Of a stretch of DNA of 64,000 bases, positions 34,122-45,542 are shown in pieces. The stretch's first letter is position 1. Every line of letters begins with the position of its first letter. The DNA is from Chytriomyces cf. hyalinus JEL632. Taxonomy: Eukaryota; Chytridiomycota; Chytridiomycetes; Chytridiales; Chytriomycetaceae. The stretch lies in assembly GCA_025435555.1 (NCBI GenBank), contig JAIWWG010000078.1:105104-169103 (forward strand). Reading direction: 5' to 3'. The notes beneath the pieces are model-generated. The model had not been told where the DNA came from. It was given only the letters and a program-made list of their open reading frames with translations, and did not search any database. A program made the position numbers and the translations under genes.

Positions 34122-35876
34122 TCATGCCTTGATGGTCTTTCGAACATGCAATTCCTGCAACGCACTCTCATCGTCCACCACATACCCACGAGTGGTTCTC
34201 ACCTCTTCCAATAAATCCAGCGCTTGAAGTGTATACACGTCAAAAGACCGCATCCGCTTGGCTGCCGCATCATCCGCAACCAGCGACGCTAAGTTCAACA
34301 CCTTCTGTCGAACTGATGTAAACGTAACATCACCGCCTGTCGCAGCAAGACATACACTGCGCAGCGCTCCATCTTCAGCAAGTGCCTCAGCATACGCTCC
34401 CATCAACGATGTTCGAACTTTGATGACTTCCCGCACATTGAACCATTGTTCTCCTTTGACTGCCCAGTCCTCAGCCGCTTTAAAATCACCCGAACGTCCG
34501 TGCAATCGCACCAAATATCCAACGCACGATTCATCCATCACGCATCCGACGACGCCATTCAAGCTTTTAACAAGCTGCTCTGCCACTGCGACAGGACCAT
34601 CGGCCGCACCAGTATCAGGCTTAGCGACATCACCCAACGTGCGCAAACTCGTGGTCAACAAACGCGTTGAATCCTTGCGAAGCGTTTCGACAGACACGGT
34701 TGGATTCTTTTTCACTGGAGGTCCATTGAACACCGGCTCAACAAACGGGAGCACTGTTTGAGTAAGCGCTTTTACAATGGCGTATGCATGTTTGGGGAAC
34801 CCTGCCGCTGAAAATGCGCGAATGCTTTGATTGTTAAGTCGAAGTGCCACGTGTGATCGTTCGATGAGTCCTGCTGTTTCGAATTCGATGTAAGTGAGTG
34901 CTTGGTCATGCGCTGACGTCAGTCTGTCAAGTGGTTTTGCGACATCTTGTGCAGCTAGTGACAGGGCGCATTCATGAGTCTTTGCGGTTTTAGGGGGTGC
35001 TCCAGCCAAGTCGAGGGAATCAAGTATTGTGCGGGCTACTAATAAGTCTTCCTGCGTCGGTGGCGTCAGGGCCGTTTTCTTTGAAAAATTCGCAGTACTT
35101 GTCTCCAGTGATGCATCGTCAGGGCTGGCAATGTCTTGCAGCACATGGATTGGCTCTGAGAAAAGTGAAATCAAGTCGTGATACGACTCAATGCCCAGAC
35201 TCAACTGAATGTCCTGCTCAACAACTTGGTCCCACAGCTCTTTTGCAAGCAACCGGTCACCCCAGACAGATGCAACCTTGATCATGCGTGCATACGACGC
35301 GGTGCTATATACGTGGTTTGCTCCGTCTGGCCCGTTCAAATTGAAGCGTCCCCAATCCCGCCACACGCGCAGAAGGAAGTGCCTGTGCTCCATGCACTCG
35401 CTGCGCCCAGCGAGCAGACGGAACAGGTTATGAAAGTCGATAAACTTGAGACGGTCCATAATTCCGTTTCGAGAAATCAAGTTGTACAGCGCTTCAGTGT
35501 CTCTAAGGTACGGTTGACCTCCAGCAAGAAGCTGGCGCAACAGTTCAATCTTGTCGCTGCCGGAGAGAAGTGATAGTTTGGTGTGGTTGAGTTTGCGGAG
35601 TTTTGGGCGGAAGGAGTGCTGGTTGTTTTCTGCGGTGTCTTGGCTGCTTCTGGCCATGGCGCTTTGGCGAGTTCGTGCCAGGTGTTCGGATAATAGTTGG
35701 CGCTCTTGCTCAAGCGGGTTTGGAGGAGTATCCCTGACGCTCCTTGGGCGTCGACCCTTTGGTTTGCCTGTCACAGCTGGCGTTGCTGATATTGCAGAAT
35801 CTGAGGAAGCCCATCGAGCGTGGGTGAGTTGAATGAGGGGCCGACTGAACGCCCGATGCAAGAAGGGCCTGATCAT
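34122..35876 (-). CDS. Mitochondrial PPR-like helical-repeat protein
   Basis: Single exon, 584 residues from ATG 35876; the open frame continues upstream to 36005 but without a better start. The N-terminus MIRPFLHRAFSRPLIQLTHA is a strong mitochondrial presequence. The body is helical with PPR-like units, for example YARMIKVASVWGDRLLAKEL and YLVRLHGRSGDFKAAEDWAV. PPR proteins bind organellar RNA in processing or translation; the specific target is unknown. It is head to head with the adjacent module-family gene, 55 nt between ATGs. Confidence 0.7.
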   Translation of the reverse strand: MIRPFLHRAFSRPLIQLTHARWASSDSAISATPAVTGKPKGRRPRSVRDTPPNPLEQERQLLSEHLARTRQSAMARSSQDTAENNQHSFRPKLRKLNHTKLSLLSGSDKIELLRQLLAGGQPYLRDTEALYNLISRNGIMDRLKFIDFHNLFRLLAGRSECMEHRHFLLRVWRDWGRFNLNGPDGANHVYSTASYARMIKVASVWGDRLLAKELWDQVVEQDIQLSLGIESYHDLISLFSEPIHVLQDIASPDDASLETSTANFSKKTALTPPTQEDLLVARTILDSLDLAGAPPKTAKTHECALSLAAQDVAKPLDRLTSAHDQALTYIEFETAGLIERSHVALRLNNQSIRAFSAAGFPKHAYAIVKALTQTVLPFVEPVFNGPPVKKNPTVSVETLRKDSTRLLTTSLRTLGDVAKPDTGAADGPVAVAEQLVKSLNGVVGCVMDESCVGYLVRLHGRSGDFKAAEDWAVKGEQWFNVREVIKVRTSLMGAYAEALAEDGALRSVCLAATGGDVTFTSVRQKVLNLASLVADDAAAKRMRSFDVYTLQALDLLEEVRTTRGYVVDDESALQELHVRKTIKA

Positions 35877-35931
35877 TGTAAACTGGAATAAAATCCAAAA
35901 AGAAAGAAACCAAAAAGCAATCCCACAAAAA

Positions 35932-37790
35932 ATGGACACGGCCGTCTCATGGCTGCAGGACCAGCTGCGTGCGCAAATGCGCGAGAATTCGGACAACACT
36001 ATCAAGTACGCGCAGTGTCTCGAGCGCCAGACGCTTGTCCCCCGTCAAATGGAAGCCATGAAAGACGACATTTCCGAGTTGCAAGACCAGATCAGGCTGC
36101 TTGTCAAGCGAGTATCTGAACTGGAGAGCGGTCGTGCTGCGAATCCGAGGCCTTTAAATCCCAATAATGGGAGCGCAATGAATGGTAATCCAAAGACTGT
36201 CACGGATTCTGAAACCGCATATGATGAGCGTATACCACATCCTCCAAAAGAATCCCGTCCGTTAAAGCGTACTTCGACTCCCGATTCGCCAATACCTGAA
36301 AACACTTCTGTCTCTAAAAGGAGACTAACCGCGCCCCCTTCATCCTCTTCATCCTCTGCTTCTTCCCCACGGCCATCCGTCAAAACACCTACCGCAAAGA
36401 CTGCAACTGAAACCCCGCTCCTCTTGGAAAAGTCACGGCCCGACTTGCTTGCCGACGGATCGCCCAATATCAGCGGCTACCGCAGCTGGATCCAAGTCAT
36501 GAAATCATATGACCCGGGGTTTATGGCGAACGCGTCGAATCGGGGCCGGGTGGACTTGTTTCACGCTGCGTTTAATCTTTCGAAAGTGGAAATGAAACCG
36601 CGAAATACCCTCGGGATTCCGGCGAGCCTGCATTCGGAATTTTGCGAGTTTATGAAGTCTGGATGGCGCAAGTACGCAAAGCAGGAAAAGAACCAAATCA
36701 GTCGCAGTTCGCTTGCGAAAGCGGCAGACGCCGAAAAAAAGATCGCCAGTGCGGGTGCTGCGACCGCAGGTGCTGGGAATGGCGCGACTCCTGCGAAGGT
36801 GAGGAGGAAGTCGTCGGTTGTTTCAGCGGAAACCGTTGATTCGGACTTTGAAGACTGCGCCATTGTTGACTCTGGAAATTCTCCCGTTCAAAAAGCATCC
36901 GGCGCGTCCGATGCCAGTCAAAATGGCTATCTTCATGCATCAATTTCATACAATCAGTCCCCGGAAATGAACTCTCTGACACCCAAAAACAAATCCACGG
37001 GCGCCCTTACTCCTGCTCAAAGCAACAGTGCAAATGTGAGTGGTACACACATGTTTACAAACAAACAACTCATACTTTTGGCGCAGACGCATTCAGGCGC
37101 ATCTCCAAGCACACCTTTGCAACACCAGCTTTCACCGGATGTCCCGTCTCATAAATCAGGAACAACAAACACAACTGCCACGCCTAAAAACGATGACTTG
37201 AATAAATGGACTCCATCGCAAAATGGCAACGCCAGTCGTCGTCTGAGCAACGGGTCTACCAAAGGAACCACACCGCGCGAAAACTCTCAGGTCTCGAAAT
37301 CAAATACTCCCGCCCCGCATGAAGAGAGTGTAAATCCAAGAGTTGCTGTTCAAGAAAAAAGTCAAGGACTATCATCAACGACCTTTAAAGAGTTGCCTTC
37401 AGATGGGCACAACAAGGAAACAACTGATAGAATACCAAAAGGGATAAAATATGTCAAGTGAGTGTTGAGCATTTACACTCGCAGATCAGCCCTTTCTAAC
37501 CTCCAAAAACTAGAATCGTTCGTCAAGTTATGCCCGACTACAACGAACTTGACAAAGGCAGCAAGTCCGCGATTCATGCCGGCATCCGAGACTACCTTTT
37601 CGAAGCACTTGGGAACAACGAATCCAGGGCTCTCAAGTGCGTACCGCCCGGCTTCACGCTTGAAACTTCTCAAATGTATTGGATCCCGCAACCCTTGGTT
37701 CCTGATTTTCAGGACTGGCTGTATACGCAGCTTCAAACAATTTTTCCGAAGAGTAATATTGTTAAACCAGCGGCAGCCATCACTGTTTAA
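35932..37790 (+). CDS. FxIP-module family protein A (two modules, coiled coil)
   Basis: Two exons (35932-37457, 37514-37790), 600 residues. N-terminal coiled coil at about 35-70. First module about 180-250: GYRSWIQVMKSYDPGF, then LGIPASLHSEFCEFM. A long Ser/Thr/Asn-rich disordered stretch follows. The second module, 509-590, is coded by its own exon: KIVRQVMPDYNELDKGSKSA, then YWIPQPLVPDFQDWLYTQL. The phase-2 intron lies directly before the IVR motif, as in genes B and G. Basic clusters and Ser/Pro-rich linkers fit a nuclear protein. I know no named domain for the module. It opens the 35.9-46.6 kb cluster. Confidence 0.75.
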
Positions 37791-38286
37791 AACGAATTGG
37801 AAAGAAGGATGATGTCTTTAATTTTTCTTTCTTTTTTTTGGTGTCCGCGGGACACTATATACTGCTGCAAAGTTGGACGAAGAAGAGAGTGTAGAAATAC
37901 GATGCATTGACTGGTGCTGGAATAAATGTACGATTATGTCATGGCATTTTTTGCCTGATGACTTTTGCGCTCGTTGCCTCGCAATTATCTCGGCTGGGGT
38001 TGCTCTGAACACGATATAGACCGGAACGTTAGATGGGTAGCACTGGTGTTTGTAGGCGCTCTCCGCCAGCTGCCAGTCACGCTGTCTGGATCAGCCAATT
38101 TAAATAATTTGCATTGCTTCAGGAATTGAAACTGCATAATCGGGTCAATTGCAAAACACGCGAGAAGATGTGCAAATCCATCACAAAAACGGTCGAAAAG
38201 GGCCGGAGTAAACAGCGCCGTTTGTCAACTTCTGCTCCGAATGCGAATTACAAAGCCCGATAAAAAAAAAAACAATCGAGAGAAAA
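37791..38286. other. Intergenic between family genes A and B
   Basis: Nothing recognised apart from A-rich sequence just before the start of gene B, a trait also seen upstream of gene C. Confidence 0.4.
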
Positions 38287-40489
38287 ATGGAGGAGCTTCA
38301 AGAACCCGACGTCACCATCGACCTCCCAGCAAAGTACATTGCCGTGCTTGAAGAACGGATGCAGCTGGCTGACCAGCTCACTGAAGCGATGAGGGGCCTA
38401 CGCGCTGCCACTGACAAGCTGGAAGCTCTGACGTCCGACTTGACTGGATGCAGACAAGAGGTACTCACGCTGGCGGCGCAGCTGGAGGCTCTGCAGGCAG
38501 ACAGGGCCAAGGAAGTGCAGCTGGACGCGGAGAATAGGGAGCTGCAGCGGCAGGTTACGGCGTTGAAGGCCCAAGGCGCGATGGTGGTGGGCGTGACCAG
38601 AGGTGTGTGTCAGTCAATTTTACTACCTTGTCTGACACCTTGTCTGACAACAAACAAAACAACTTGTTCCTCCATCATACCCACACCCCTTCTTATGCGT
38701 ATTAGAATCAACTGCTGTGAGGAGATCTTCCAGCCGTTTGGATGCCCCCGCTCTTGACAGTTCAGCAAACACAACACCGCAACTAGCAAGATCTTCAAAG
38801 CGACTCAAATTAGCCACAGATAACATGGATGTGGATACTTCATTGTCACACGAAAACGCCACTTTAACCAATCGCAATTTCGTCGGCGAGCTCAATGCAT
38901 CCCATCCGACTCGTCAGTCCCGAACATCGATATCTGCTCTCATGACAGCAGCTGGATCCCCTGTCGCGAGTATTGACGAACATGTGGTCAAAATTGGATC
39001 TGGCTCTTTGCGGATCATCAAATGCAAATACTGCTCGCTGTCAATCTGCGGTGACCATCGCGCCCGGTGGGTTAAACACGTCGGTGGATGCACCTCTGCA
39101 CCGGAATCTACGCGAGCCTTATTCTCCGCGGACTTAATACCGAGCTCCGAAGACATTGCAAAGTCAGAAGCGGCAGAGGATGGGTCGGTGAAGGGTGCGA
39201 GGGAGGGTGACGACCACACGATCGTTTCAGAACCGTGGGACCCAAATGAGCGAGTGATTGACCACCATGTTTTGAAACGAGGTGTCGGTCCTTCGCGCGT
39301 GGTTTCGTGCAGGTACTGCAGTGAGCCTATTCGGTCCAAGGAACGGAAATTGTGGACACGACATGTCGCGGCCTGTCTCAAAGTGCCTGAATCAACCCGC
39401 ATTCTTTTTGGCGGACAGCCTAATGTGGCTGCAGATGCAAGCATGGAGACGCCTTCAGCAGACAATGGAGAATCCATCGCTGATTTGAACCCCGCTCCTT
39501 CTTCTTCCGCAACATTGGCTGCCGAAGAAAGTCCCGTGCATGCCAAAAAAGCACCTGATTCCGCTTCAAAAGTTCCAGTCCAAACTGTTTCAGTCACAGA
39601 GTTGCCTCCGCTGCGTCCATATCCGACGGACCCTCCCAAAACTCTCATGGATGGATCCGAGAACACTCTTCGCTTCCGCGCATGGATGGATATCGTGAGG
39701 TACCAGAAACCTGGCTACGTAATTGTAAACGCAACTGGTCTCAAAATGACAACGTTCAAGAAGCTGTACAATTTCAAAGAGGTGATACTATGAGCGCGTT
39801 AGTAATTATCAATCGCGTTCTCATACTTTTTTTCAAGGTCCGCATGGTCCCGGAGACGAGTACGAGCAAGTTTTCCAACGGGTGTTATGCGATTCCAGAG
39901 TATCTCCAGCAGGCCTTTATGGCCCACTTTAAAGGAGATCCTCGACACGTGATTGTACCAGAAAACCACGAGACTCCATTTGTAGGAGTGCCAGTCAAAA
40001 TAATATCTTCCAACCAGCGCGCATCATCAACAACTCGAGCTGTGGATTTGCAGCCTGTTAGTGCTGAAGAAAATTTGGCCGCTGCTGCCGCAGAGTCCAA
40101 AGACCATCCGAGGAACCCATCTGAAGATACTGAAAAAAATAGTGGTTCCGTGGTGAAACCTCAAGGAACTCGTTACATCAGGTGTGCAGGCTTTTCATAG
40201 AATGCACGCGTGTCATGCAACACACCCACTAAAATATTCGGAATTACACAGCATCATTCGTGGAATAATGCCCGAATTCCAAAGTCTGCCTGACGAAGCA
40301 CGAAAGGCAGTAAAGCGTGGAGTTCGTTTGTTTTTGGAAGCTGAACTTGGAGCCAGCTCATCAGACTGGGTCTTGACGAAGGGTGGAGGGACCATGTACA
40401 TGGTACCTGACAGTCTAGTGGAAACCTTCAAAGAATGGGTGCACGGGGAGTTGTCGCGCTGTTTTCCCGAAATGCAGCTCCGTGTTTGA
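38287..40489 (+). CDS. FxIP-module family protein B (coiled coil, two BED-like fingers, two modules)
   Basis: Four exons (38287-38602, 38706-39781, 39838-40181, 40252-40489), 657 residues. Exon 1 is a coiled coil (about 20-95). Two zinc fingers at 212-233 and 307-328 have the form C-x2-C-x14-H-x3-C with W three residues before the His, each after a D-x-HV-x2-x-G-x-G-x2-R lead-in. First module about 430-500: FRAWMDIVRYQKPGY, then YAIPEYLQQAFMAHF. Second module 579-655: IIRGIMPEFQSLPDEARKAV, then YMVPDSLVETFKEWVHGELS. BED-like fingers suggest DNA binding. It is the fullest architecture in the family. Confidence 0.78.
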
Positions 40490-40592
40490 AAAAGCGTTTG
40501 TGTAAAAAAATAAAAATAAAAAATCCGTTGATAAAAGTTCAAGCAACCCCCCCATAAAAAAAAAAATCCACAGACAGAAAGTACCCGCAAAT

Positions 40593-42091
40593 ATGGAGGT
40601 CGAAGGTCTTGGCGCCAAGCTCGCAATCATGAAGCATAAGCAGATCGAGCTTGAGCAAGAAATAGGACATGTCGAAGACGAGACGGCCCGGGCAAGAGAG
40701 TCACTCGCCGCGGCTGTGGCGTTGGCATCGCAGCTGCGCGAACAAGTCGCCGAACTGCGAACGAGGGTTGGAACGGATGTAGGATCGGAGGGACAGGGTG
40801 CGCAGAAGCTTGCGGTGCTGCAGGCGGAGAATGCCGGGTTGGTGCAGGAGGTGGCGGCGTTGAGGGCTTCACTGGAGACTGGAAGTGAGTGACTTGTATA
40901 TTGAGGCTGGGTGCTATAACTTACGTGCTTGACCGAAGCCGGCGGACCCAAGCGCAGTATCCGGCTGGTGCTGAATCCGAACCCAAACGTTCACATGGAT
41001 GAGTCTGCTGAATCGTCATCGTCGGAGACCGTGAACAAAAAGCAGCGGAGCGATGCGCACGGAACAACTGTCAGTGGTGACGACGATGACGCAATCGATT
41101 CTCATGTGGTGAGGACAGGAAGCGGCTCCTCTCGAAAAGTAAATTGCGTCCATTGCGACGGATTCATCAAGACGGCGCCAGGGTCAGTACCTACCGTATG
41201 TTATCCCCTGTCGATGAGACTACGTGGGCTGATTTTTTATGCAGGTGCGGTCGTAGGGAATGGAGAAGGCATATGCGGGTATGCACCAAGGCACCGGCAG
41301 AAGTTAAAAAGCAATTTGCTACCGACAAAAGCTCAAACTCGAGACGAAGCACAAACGATAGTCAGGAAATAGCCCCTCTAGTAATTCGCAGAAATCCCGC
41401 AGGATTTGCAGTCGTAAAAGATGACGGTTCAAACGGCGATAGTACAATGAAGGAGAATGCGGCAACTCATGGGGAATCCGTATCAGCAACTTCTTTTCCA
41501 TCGAAGGTAACATATCATCATTGTTGGCGTTATTTTCAGAGATTCTCAAAGTTGTTCCAACCCGATGGACTGGATCAGTCACCTCGTGTCACAGCAAGAT
41601 TAAATACCGCTGGAAGCCATCAAAATTCCTTTCCGGATGTGAGCGCAGCAGGGGTCAATTCACGCCATGTGTCTGGAGACAAATCTTCTGCGTTTTCATC
41701 GCCAAAAGTTGCAAACCTGAAAATGCCCAAATCGCCGCTCTTCCAAGAAGTTCACGACATTCAGTTTACTGCCTTGAAGCCGTACGATCATGAACCGCCT
41801 CCGTTCCTGCATGATGGAGCACCCAACACTGAAGGCTATCGATCTTGGAGCGATGTGATAAAGTATCAAATTCCAACACTGCAAGTGTTCAAAGCAACTG
41901 GGCTGAAGGTGACGAGTTTCAAAAGGCTTCATAAGATGCCTGAAATCAAAGTCTCGCCACACGGAACAATACGGGAGAAGCACATGGCTTTTGGGATTCC
42001 GGAGAATATGCAGGCTGCATTTGTCCTCCACGTACTGGGGCGGGACAAGGACAGAGTCCCTGAGTCTATGGACACCGAAATGAAGTTGTGA
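40593..42091 (+). CDS. FxIP-module family protein C (coiled coil, one finger, one module; lacks second module)
   Basis: Three exons (40593-40884, 40939-41182, 41245-42091), 460 residues. Coiled coil in exon 1. One BED-like finger at 167-192 with a 17-residue loop, split by an intron inside the loop. One module at 375-455: GYRSWSDVIKYQIPTL, then FGIPENMQAAFVLHVLG. Gene B continues with a second module in its own exon; here a stop follows and no such exon was found downstream. A 33-nt in-frame GT-AG segment at 41507-41539 may be an optional intron. It follows B in the same orientation, 103 nt after B's stop, so it is probably a tandem duplicate. Confidence 0.7.
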
Positions 42092-42800
42092 TTGTCCGCA
42101 CCTGGGCTGCCGAAATACGAAACCCGAACTTGAAATCCAGTCTTGATTGAGTGCTTGCAGTAAATAGTAAAAATAAACACCGACGAAACGAATTATCTGC
42201 GTTCAGCTCATCCACAGATTTGTTCCTGCTACCGAGTACTACGGACACATCCTACTTCTTCCCGTTCTGTCACAACGGATTCTGAGCCCTTCCTCCACAG
42301 ACACGGTGCCACTACCGGCATGGACATCTGATGCGCCATCATTTGCACCATCACCTTCATACTCTACAATTCCGGTGATATGCACCTCCATCACTGTCGT
42401 TTGTGCCTTCGTTTCCATCAACAAGACAACAAGAACCATGAAAACCACTTCCACCACCGAAAGTTTGGCGATACCAACTTTGACTACCACCGCTAAACTA
42501 TAACTCACTGCATGCTTTAACGACATGCAGCTTGCTGAGCATCTCACATAGGCGTAAATTACAACCCGCATTGAAGCAAGGAGCCAGGACGATTGCTTCC
42601 AGCATTCGCATATAACTTCAAAGAAATTCTCTCCAAGCGTTGGTGGGAACATGAATTCACCGACAAGATATGGTCACCACTGTACATGCCATTGGTGGAA
42701 AATCCTCGTTCGTTCATGACACTACGTCTGGGGTAGTTTATGAAACGGGTGATTCACATGTTGATCGCACGCCGTCTTGTTTATTTTTTCGGGGAGTATC
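42092..42800. other. Gap downstream of family gene C
   Basis: A plus-strand Ser/Thr-rich open frame (42306-42503) and an antisense frame over the same stretch are present, neither with signal peptide or domain. No remnant of a second module was found. Confidence 0.35.
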
Positions 42801-43286
42801 TTACTCGCCACCACTCACAGCATGCAAATCCCACATCTCCTGAGCGCTAAAATGCGAGAACGGGCTTCCCATCCACGAAAGCAGCATTTCAAAGCACCTT
42901 GGAGGCACTGCATCGCTTATCGCAAACGGCCGGCTTTCAACACGTACCTTGGCCAACTTCATGAGTCGATGGAACTTTCTGAACCGGCTGACTTCGTTGT
43001 GAATCGCCGATGGACCCGCGGAATAGAAGGGATACCGCGCTCGCATGACTTCGGTCCATGCCCGGTATCCTTCAATGTTTTGCCTTGTTTCAACAGTTTT
43101 CGTGGCCAGGTCCTCGATTCGTATTGTTGGTGGCGGCGGTGTGTCAAAGCTTAAGGGTCCAGGTTTTGGCGTGAAGCGGGCGAGGTACTCTTCCTCTTGT
43201 TGGCTCGAAGTAGCAGGTGTTTCTGATTGGTAGGGGCCGCGCTTGTTGCTGGGAAGGGCCTTCTTTCTGTCTCGAGGCATGTTCAT
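42801..43286 (-). CDS. FxIP-module family protein D (solo module)
   Basis: Single exon, 161 residues from ATG 43286 (MNMPRDRKKALPSNKRG); the frame above starts with GTG. A basic, proline-rich N-terminus leads to one module: GYRAWTEVMRARYPFY, then FAISDAVPPRCFEMLLSW, where the usual IP is replaced by IS. No coiled coil, finger or second module. A GTACGT...AG segment within the module could be read as an intron, but removing it would delete conserved positions. It is either a minimal member or a decaying copy; the absence of internal stops favours a working gene. Confidence 0.6.
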   Translation of the reverse strand: MNMPRDRKKALPSNKRGPYQSETPATSSQQEEEYLARFTPKPGPLSFDTPPPPTIRIEDLATKTVETRQNIEGYRAWTEVMRARYPFYSAGPSAIHNEVSRFRKFHRLMKLAKVRVESRPFAISDAVPPRCFEMLLSWMGSPFSHFSAQEMWDLHAVSGGE

Positions 43287-43628
43287 CAAATGTCTGCGTG
43301 TTTGCACCAGGACTTATACTACTTTTGCTTGCGTGGGAAGGAATTCAATTCCACAATTTATACGTGTCCCCGAAAAAAATACCATCGCGACGCAACGTGG
43401 GATGGATGGCCCCACTCACTACCCGACACTGCTTGCGTATCATCTCAGAATTCAGCGAATGGAAGCGACAGGCACTCCTGATTCCACTTCTCCACCACCA
43501 GAGTGCTCACCCTGGGTAGTCAATCACCTGCTTCGGAATGTATTTCCACAAGAAGTAACACAAGAGCGAGCATATCGGCGATCCGATAAGTTAAAAAGGA
43601 AGAGGAGAAATCTTTATTCGTTCCAAAA
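43287..43628. other. Intergenic between family genes D and E
   Basis: Short plus-strand frames only; nothing supported. Confidence 0.35.
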
Positions 43629-45077
43629 CTAAAGCAAAGAAGAGGAATCATAAACTAATGGAAAAAGCGGTGTGGGCACATTTGTACCCATAGAAGGCGT
43701 AGCGATAGCGAGTCCTGCTCCATGCATCCCAGCTGCCGGGGCAGAGTTTACAGACGCGACAGCGTTTTCAGAAATGACCTCTTCTTCGTCAAGCTCATCA
43801 TCATCCGAGGAGGAATCATCCTCGTCCGAGCCGTCCAGGTCATTGTCATCTGACGCTTCGGCAACGGCAGCCATAACAGAATTTACAGTTGCATCGTCCA
43901 GGTCCATCGCTTGTGACGTTCCGTGGTTCGATACCATGTTGTGTTGCATCATTAGTCCTTGGCTGCTATCCAGTCCCCTTGTGGTTCCATCCATACCAAT
44001 TGAGACGAGGCACGCCGCAGGGGTTAAGCTGCACCCAATAACATGCTTTTCCCACTTGTTTTTGCTTGAACTCGCAAATGTGACACCACAGTACTTACAC
44101 AAAACGAGCCGAGTTGTGCCCTTTCCTTCCTTAATTACGTGCAAATCAACAGGCCCCACAAGCTGCTTCATCTCTGTTGCCATACCAAGAACCATATTAT
44201 CCTTGTCCAACCGCTTGCCATCATCAAGAGCATTCGCAGCGGCAGCAGCAATCGCCGAAGCCGCCAAAGACGAATCCACTCTTCTCCTCCTGCCTCCACC
44301 TTCGGGGTGCGCCACTGCTCCAATGCCTTCATCCAAGCACCTCAAAAACTCGGGATGGAGCCTTTCCGGCAGCGCAAAACTCGCACGAAGCCTCTTACCC
44401 GGAGCAGCCTCGTCGATTTGAAACTGAGCCCTCAAAATCACGTCATCCGTCAGGTTGTGAAAAGTTTTGAAGGTGAGGAGCTTGGACTGGGCAGTCTCAA
44501 TGGCCATGTTGGGACGCAGATAGCGAACGACATCCATCCATGAGCGATAGTACAGCGTATTCAGGGAACCATCACGAAGCTGAGCGGGCGGCGGATGTGG
44601 GTAACCGAGAGAGTTTGGATACGTGGCAATGAGGTTTGCAATTTCCTGCGGAGAAGGGGACGTTTGGGAGTTTGGTGTGGGTGTTCCAGGGGCATGGAAA
44701 CTTTTCCGTTTTTTGACGCCGGACGGTGTAGGCAAAGCTTCTGAAGAAGGAGAGGGCACAAATGATGCGTTCAGGTCTGAAGAAGCAACAGCAAGTTGTG
44801 TTTGTTTTGATGCAATTTTTGAGGCGGAAGATTTGTCCACCAGTGCTGCTTGGAGGGCGGCCTGCAGCTCTTCCTTGTCCTTCTCGAGAGCAGCGACCCT
44901 CGCTTGAAGCAGGTCGATGAGGGCAGCGGGGTCGGTGGAGGGCTGGGAGTCGGGGGCCAGAAGGTGGGTAGTAGTCGTGGATAAGGTGGAGTGGGGTGCG
45001 GTATCGAGGGTCTTGTCGGTGTGGGTTGCAGACACGGGCTCTGTGGTCGTCGCTGGTTCGGTTTCACTCGCCATCAT
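43629..45077 (-). CDS. FxIP-module family protein E (coiled coil, module, then finger)
   Basis: Single exon, 482 residues. Coiled coil about 50-85. Module about 176-255: YYRSWMDVVRYLRPNM, then FALPERLHPEFLRCLDEG. The BED-like finger comes after the module at 327-349 (C-x2-C-x14-H-x3-C, KWEKHVIGC), reversing the order in B and C, with the same lead-in DLHVIKEGKGTTR. Downstream is a strongly acidic Ser/Asp/Glu tract near 400-440. No second module. The intronless structure contrasts with the split family genes on the plus strand. Confidence 0.72.
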   Translation of the reverse strand: MMASETEPATTTEPVSATHTDKTLDTAPHSTLSTTTTHLLAPDSQPSTDPAALIDLLQARVAALEKDKEELQAALQAALVDKSSASKIASKQTQLAVASSDLNASFVPSPSSEALPTPSGVKKRKSFHAPGTPTPNSQTSPSPQEIANLIATYPNSLGYPHPPPAQLRDGSLNTLYYRSWMDVVRYLRPNMAIETAQSKLLTFKTFHNLTDDVILRAQFQIDEAAPGKRLRASFALPERLHPEFLRCLDEGIGAVAHPEGGGRRRRVDSSLAASAIAAAAANALDDGKRLDKDNMVLGMATEMKQLVGPVDLHVIKEGKGTTRLVLCKYCGVTFASSSKNKWEKHVIGCSLTPAACLVSIGMDGTTRGLDSSQGLMMQHNMVSNHGTSQAMDLDDATVNSVMAAVAEASDDNDLDGSDEDDSSSDDDELDEEEVISENAVASVNSAPAAGMHGAGLAIATPSMGTNVPTPLFPLVYDSSSLL

Positions 45078-45542
45078 TCCTTCTTTGTGTTTATGGCTGC
45101 TGGACTTACGGCGGTGGATTTAAACGCTGCGTGCTTACTTAAATTGAGCGGGATGAAAAAATAGCAAAAATGATTTTACCATTTCGCTTCAACAGACTGT
45201 AAAAAGAGATTCTGAAACGATATTTTGAAGAGCGCTTGAAACACCGGCAAGGGCTGAAGCTGCTTCCGTCCAGAGATTTCTTGACTCGGCCTGTTTTGGT
45301 TGAGGGCACTCCAGCCAACAGGCATACACACACCAGGGAAGCCTGCGCTGCCAGCCGCGACGGCGCAGGGAACTCTTTAATAAAGGCAATACTCGAGAAA
45401 AGGGTTCTTTCTCATGACTTTCAACACTTGACTAACAATTATGCGCGCAGCATCAAGAAAAAAATGAAGCTCGAGTAATGAACGGGAAACTTGAAGACCA
45501 CCAGCCGGCAAAATACTGTACACAGAATGAAGGTAAATTAAT
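45078..45542. other. Intergenic between family genes E and F
   Basis: AT-rich flank; no supported gene. Confidence 0.35.

Noticed and set aside
42306-42503. Ser/Thr-rich plus-strand frame downstream of family gene C
   Set aside because: No signal peptide, no splice to a tail domain and an equally open antisense frame; at most a decayed secreted-protein fragment.
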